Part shown: in pieces, positions 5,125 to 5,212 of the stretch | Position numbering within the stretch: position 1 is the stretch's first letter | Layout of the letters: each line of letters starts with the position of its first letter | Assembly (NCBI GenBank): GCA_021107375.1 | Contig: JAIOSY010000092.1 | Coordinates: 1-5,212 of the forward strand | DNA: 5,212 nt | Direction: 5' to 3' | Origin: Sulfurimonas sp. | Lineage (GTDB): Bacteria > Campylobacterota > Campylobacteria > Campylobacterales > Sulfurimonadaceae | Position numbers and translations under genes: made by a program | The notes under the pieces: model-generated | Databases searched by the model: none | What the model was told of the DNA's origin: nothing | Seen by the model: only the letters and a program-made list of their open reading frames with translations

Positions 5125-5212
5125 ATGTCAAAAATAGCGATGATATTTTCAGGTCAAGGTTCTCAAGCAGTAGGAATGGGTCAAGATTTTTATAACAATT
5201 CAGATGTAGCAA
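5125..5212 (+). CDS. fabD: Malonyl-CoA:ACP transacylase FabD, N-terminal fragment (continues beyond window)
   Basis: Twenty-nine codons are present before the window ends. They start MSKIAMIFSGQGSQAVGMGQ, which holds the near-invariant FxGQGSQ motif of the acyltransferase fold; its Gln helps form the oxyanion hole. FabD moves malonyl groups from CoA to acyl carrier protein in the cytoplasm, supplying fatty-acid elongation. The catalytic Ser in GHSLG and its His lie outside the window and cannot be checked. The start has a strong AAGGAA site. Placement next to the Tol-Pal/slyD cluster matches what I recall for Campylobacter. Confidence 0.93.
   Translation, partial: MSKIAMIFSGQGSQAVGMGQDFYNNSDVA

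Overview
The window is AT-rich and all supported genes lie on the plus strand. It is most consistent with a member of the Campylobacterota (Epsilonproteobacteria), probably a free-living Sulfurimonas-like lineage. The Pal signature around GNCDEWGSDEYN, the NPTPYGLT block near the N-terminus of the CpoB-like protein, the TGnTAtAAT-type promoter without a clear -35 box, and the gene order all point that way. From memory, Campylobacter jejuni has the same order, exbB-exbD-tolA-like-tolB-pal-cpoB-like-slyD-fabD (around Cj0109 to Cj0116), but I could not check this here.

Layout: the window opens in the 3' end of an ExbD/TolR gene (2-280). It runs without a gap into a short TolA/TonB-type gene (273-995), then tolB from a TTG start (1005-2255). 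A 63-bp gap with a good promoter precedes pal (2319-2858), which is followed after 3 bp by a cpoB/ybgF-like coiled-coil plus TPR gene (2862-3773). An 80-bp gap with a second, weaker promoter candidate precedes a SlyD-type FKBP isomerase (3854-4375). A Fis-type helix-turn-helix gene with a remnant AAA+ domain overlaps the slyD 3' end (preferred GTG start 4362, stop 5114). The window ends 29 codons into fabD (starts 5125).

The first five genes form the Tol-Pal envelope machine. The proton-driven inner-membrane ExbD/TolR subunit (its TolQ/ExbB partner would lie upstream) energises TolA, which spans the periplasm. TolB and the peptidoglycan-binding lipoprotein Pal are its outer-membrane-side partners, and CpoB links the machine to septal peptidoglycan synthesis. 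SlyD (folding and metal handling) and FabD (start of fatty-acid elongation) are housekeeping genes attached to the same cluster. The two internal promoters suggest at least three overlapping transcription units: exbD-tolA-tolB, pal-cpoB, and slyD-fis-like-fabD.

The least ordinary element is the gene between slyD and fabD. It keeps a Walker A motif and a Fis-like DNA-binding end resembling sigma-54 activators, but has no room for the GAFTGA loop and no recognisable Walker B acidic pair, so it cannot be a conventional sigma-54 activator. The rest is ordinary core genome; I saw no mobile element, CRISPR array, tRNA or rRNA. There is no gene-free stretch longer than 80 bases.
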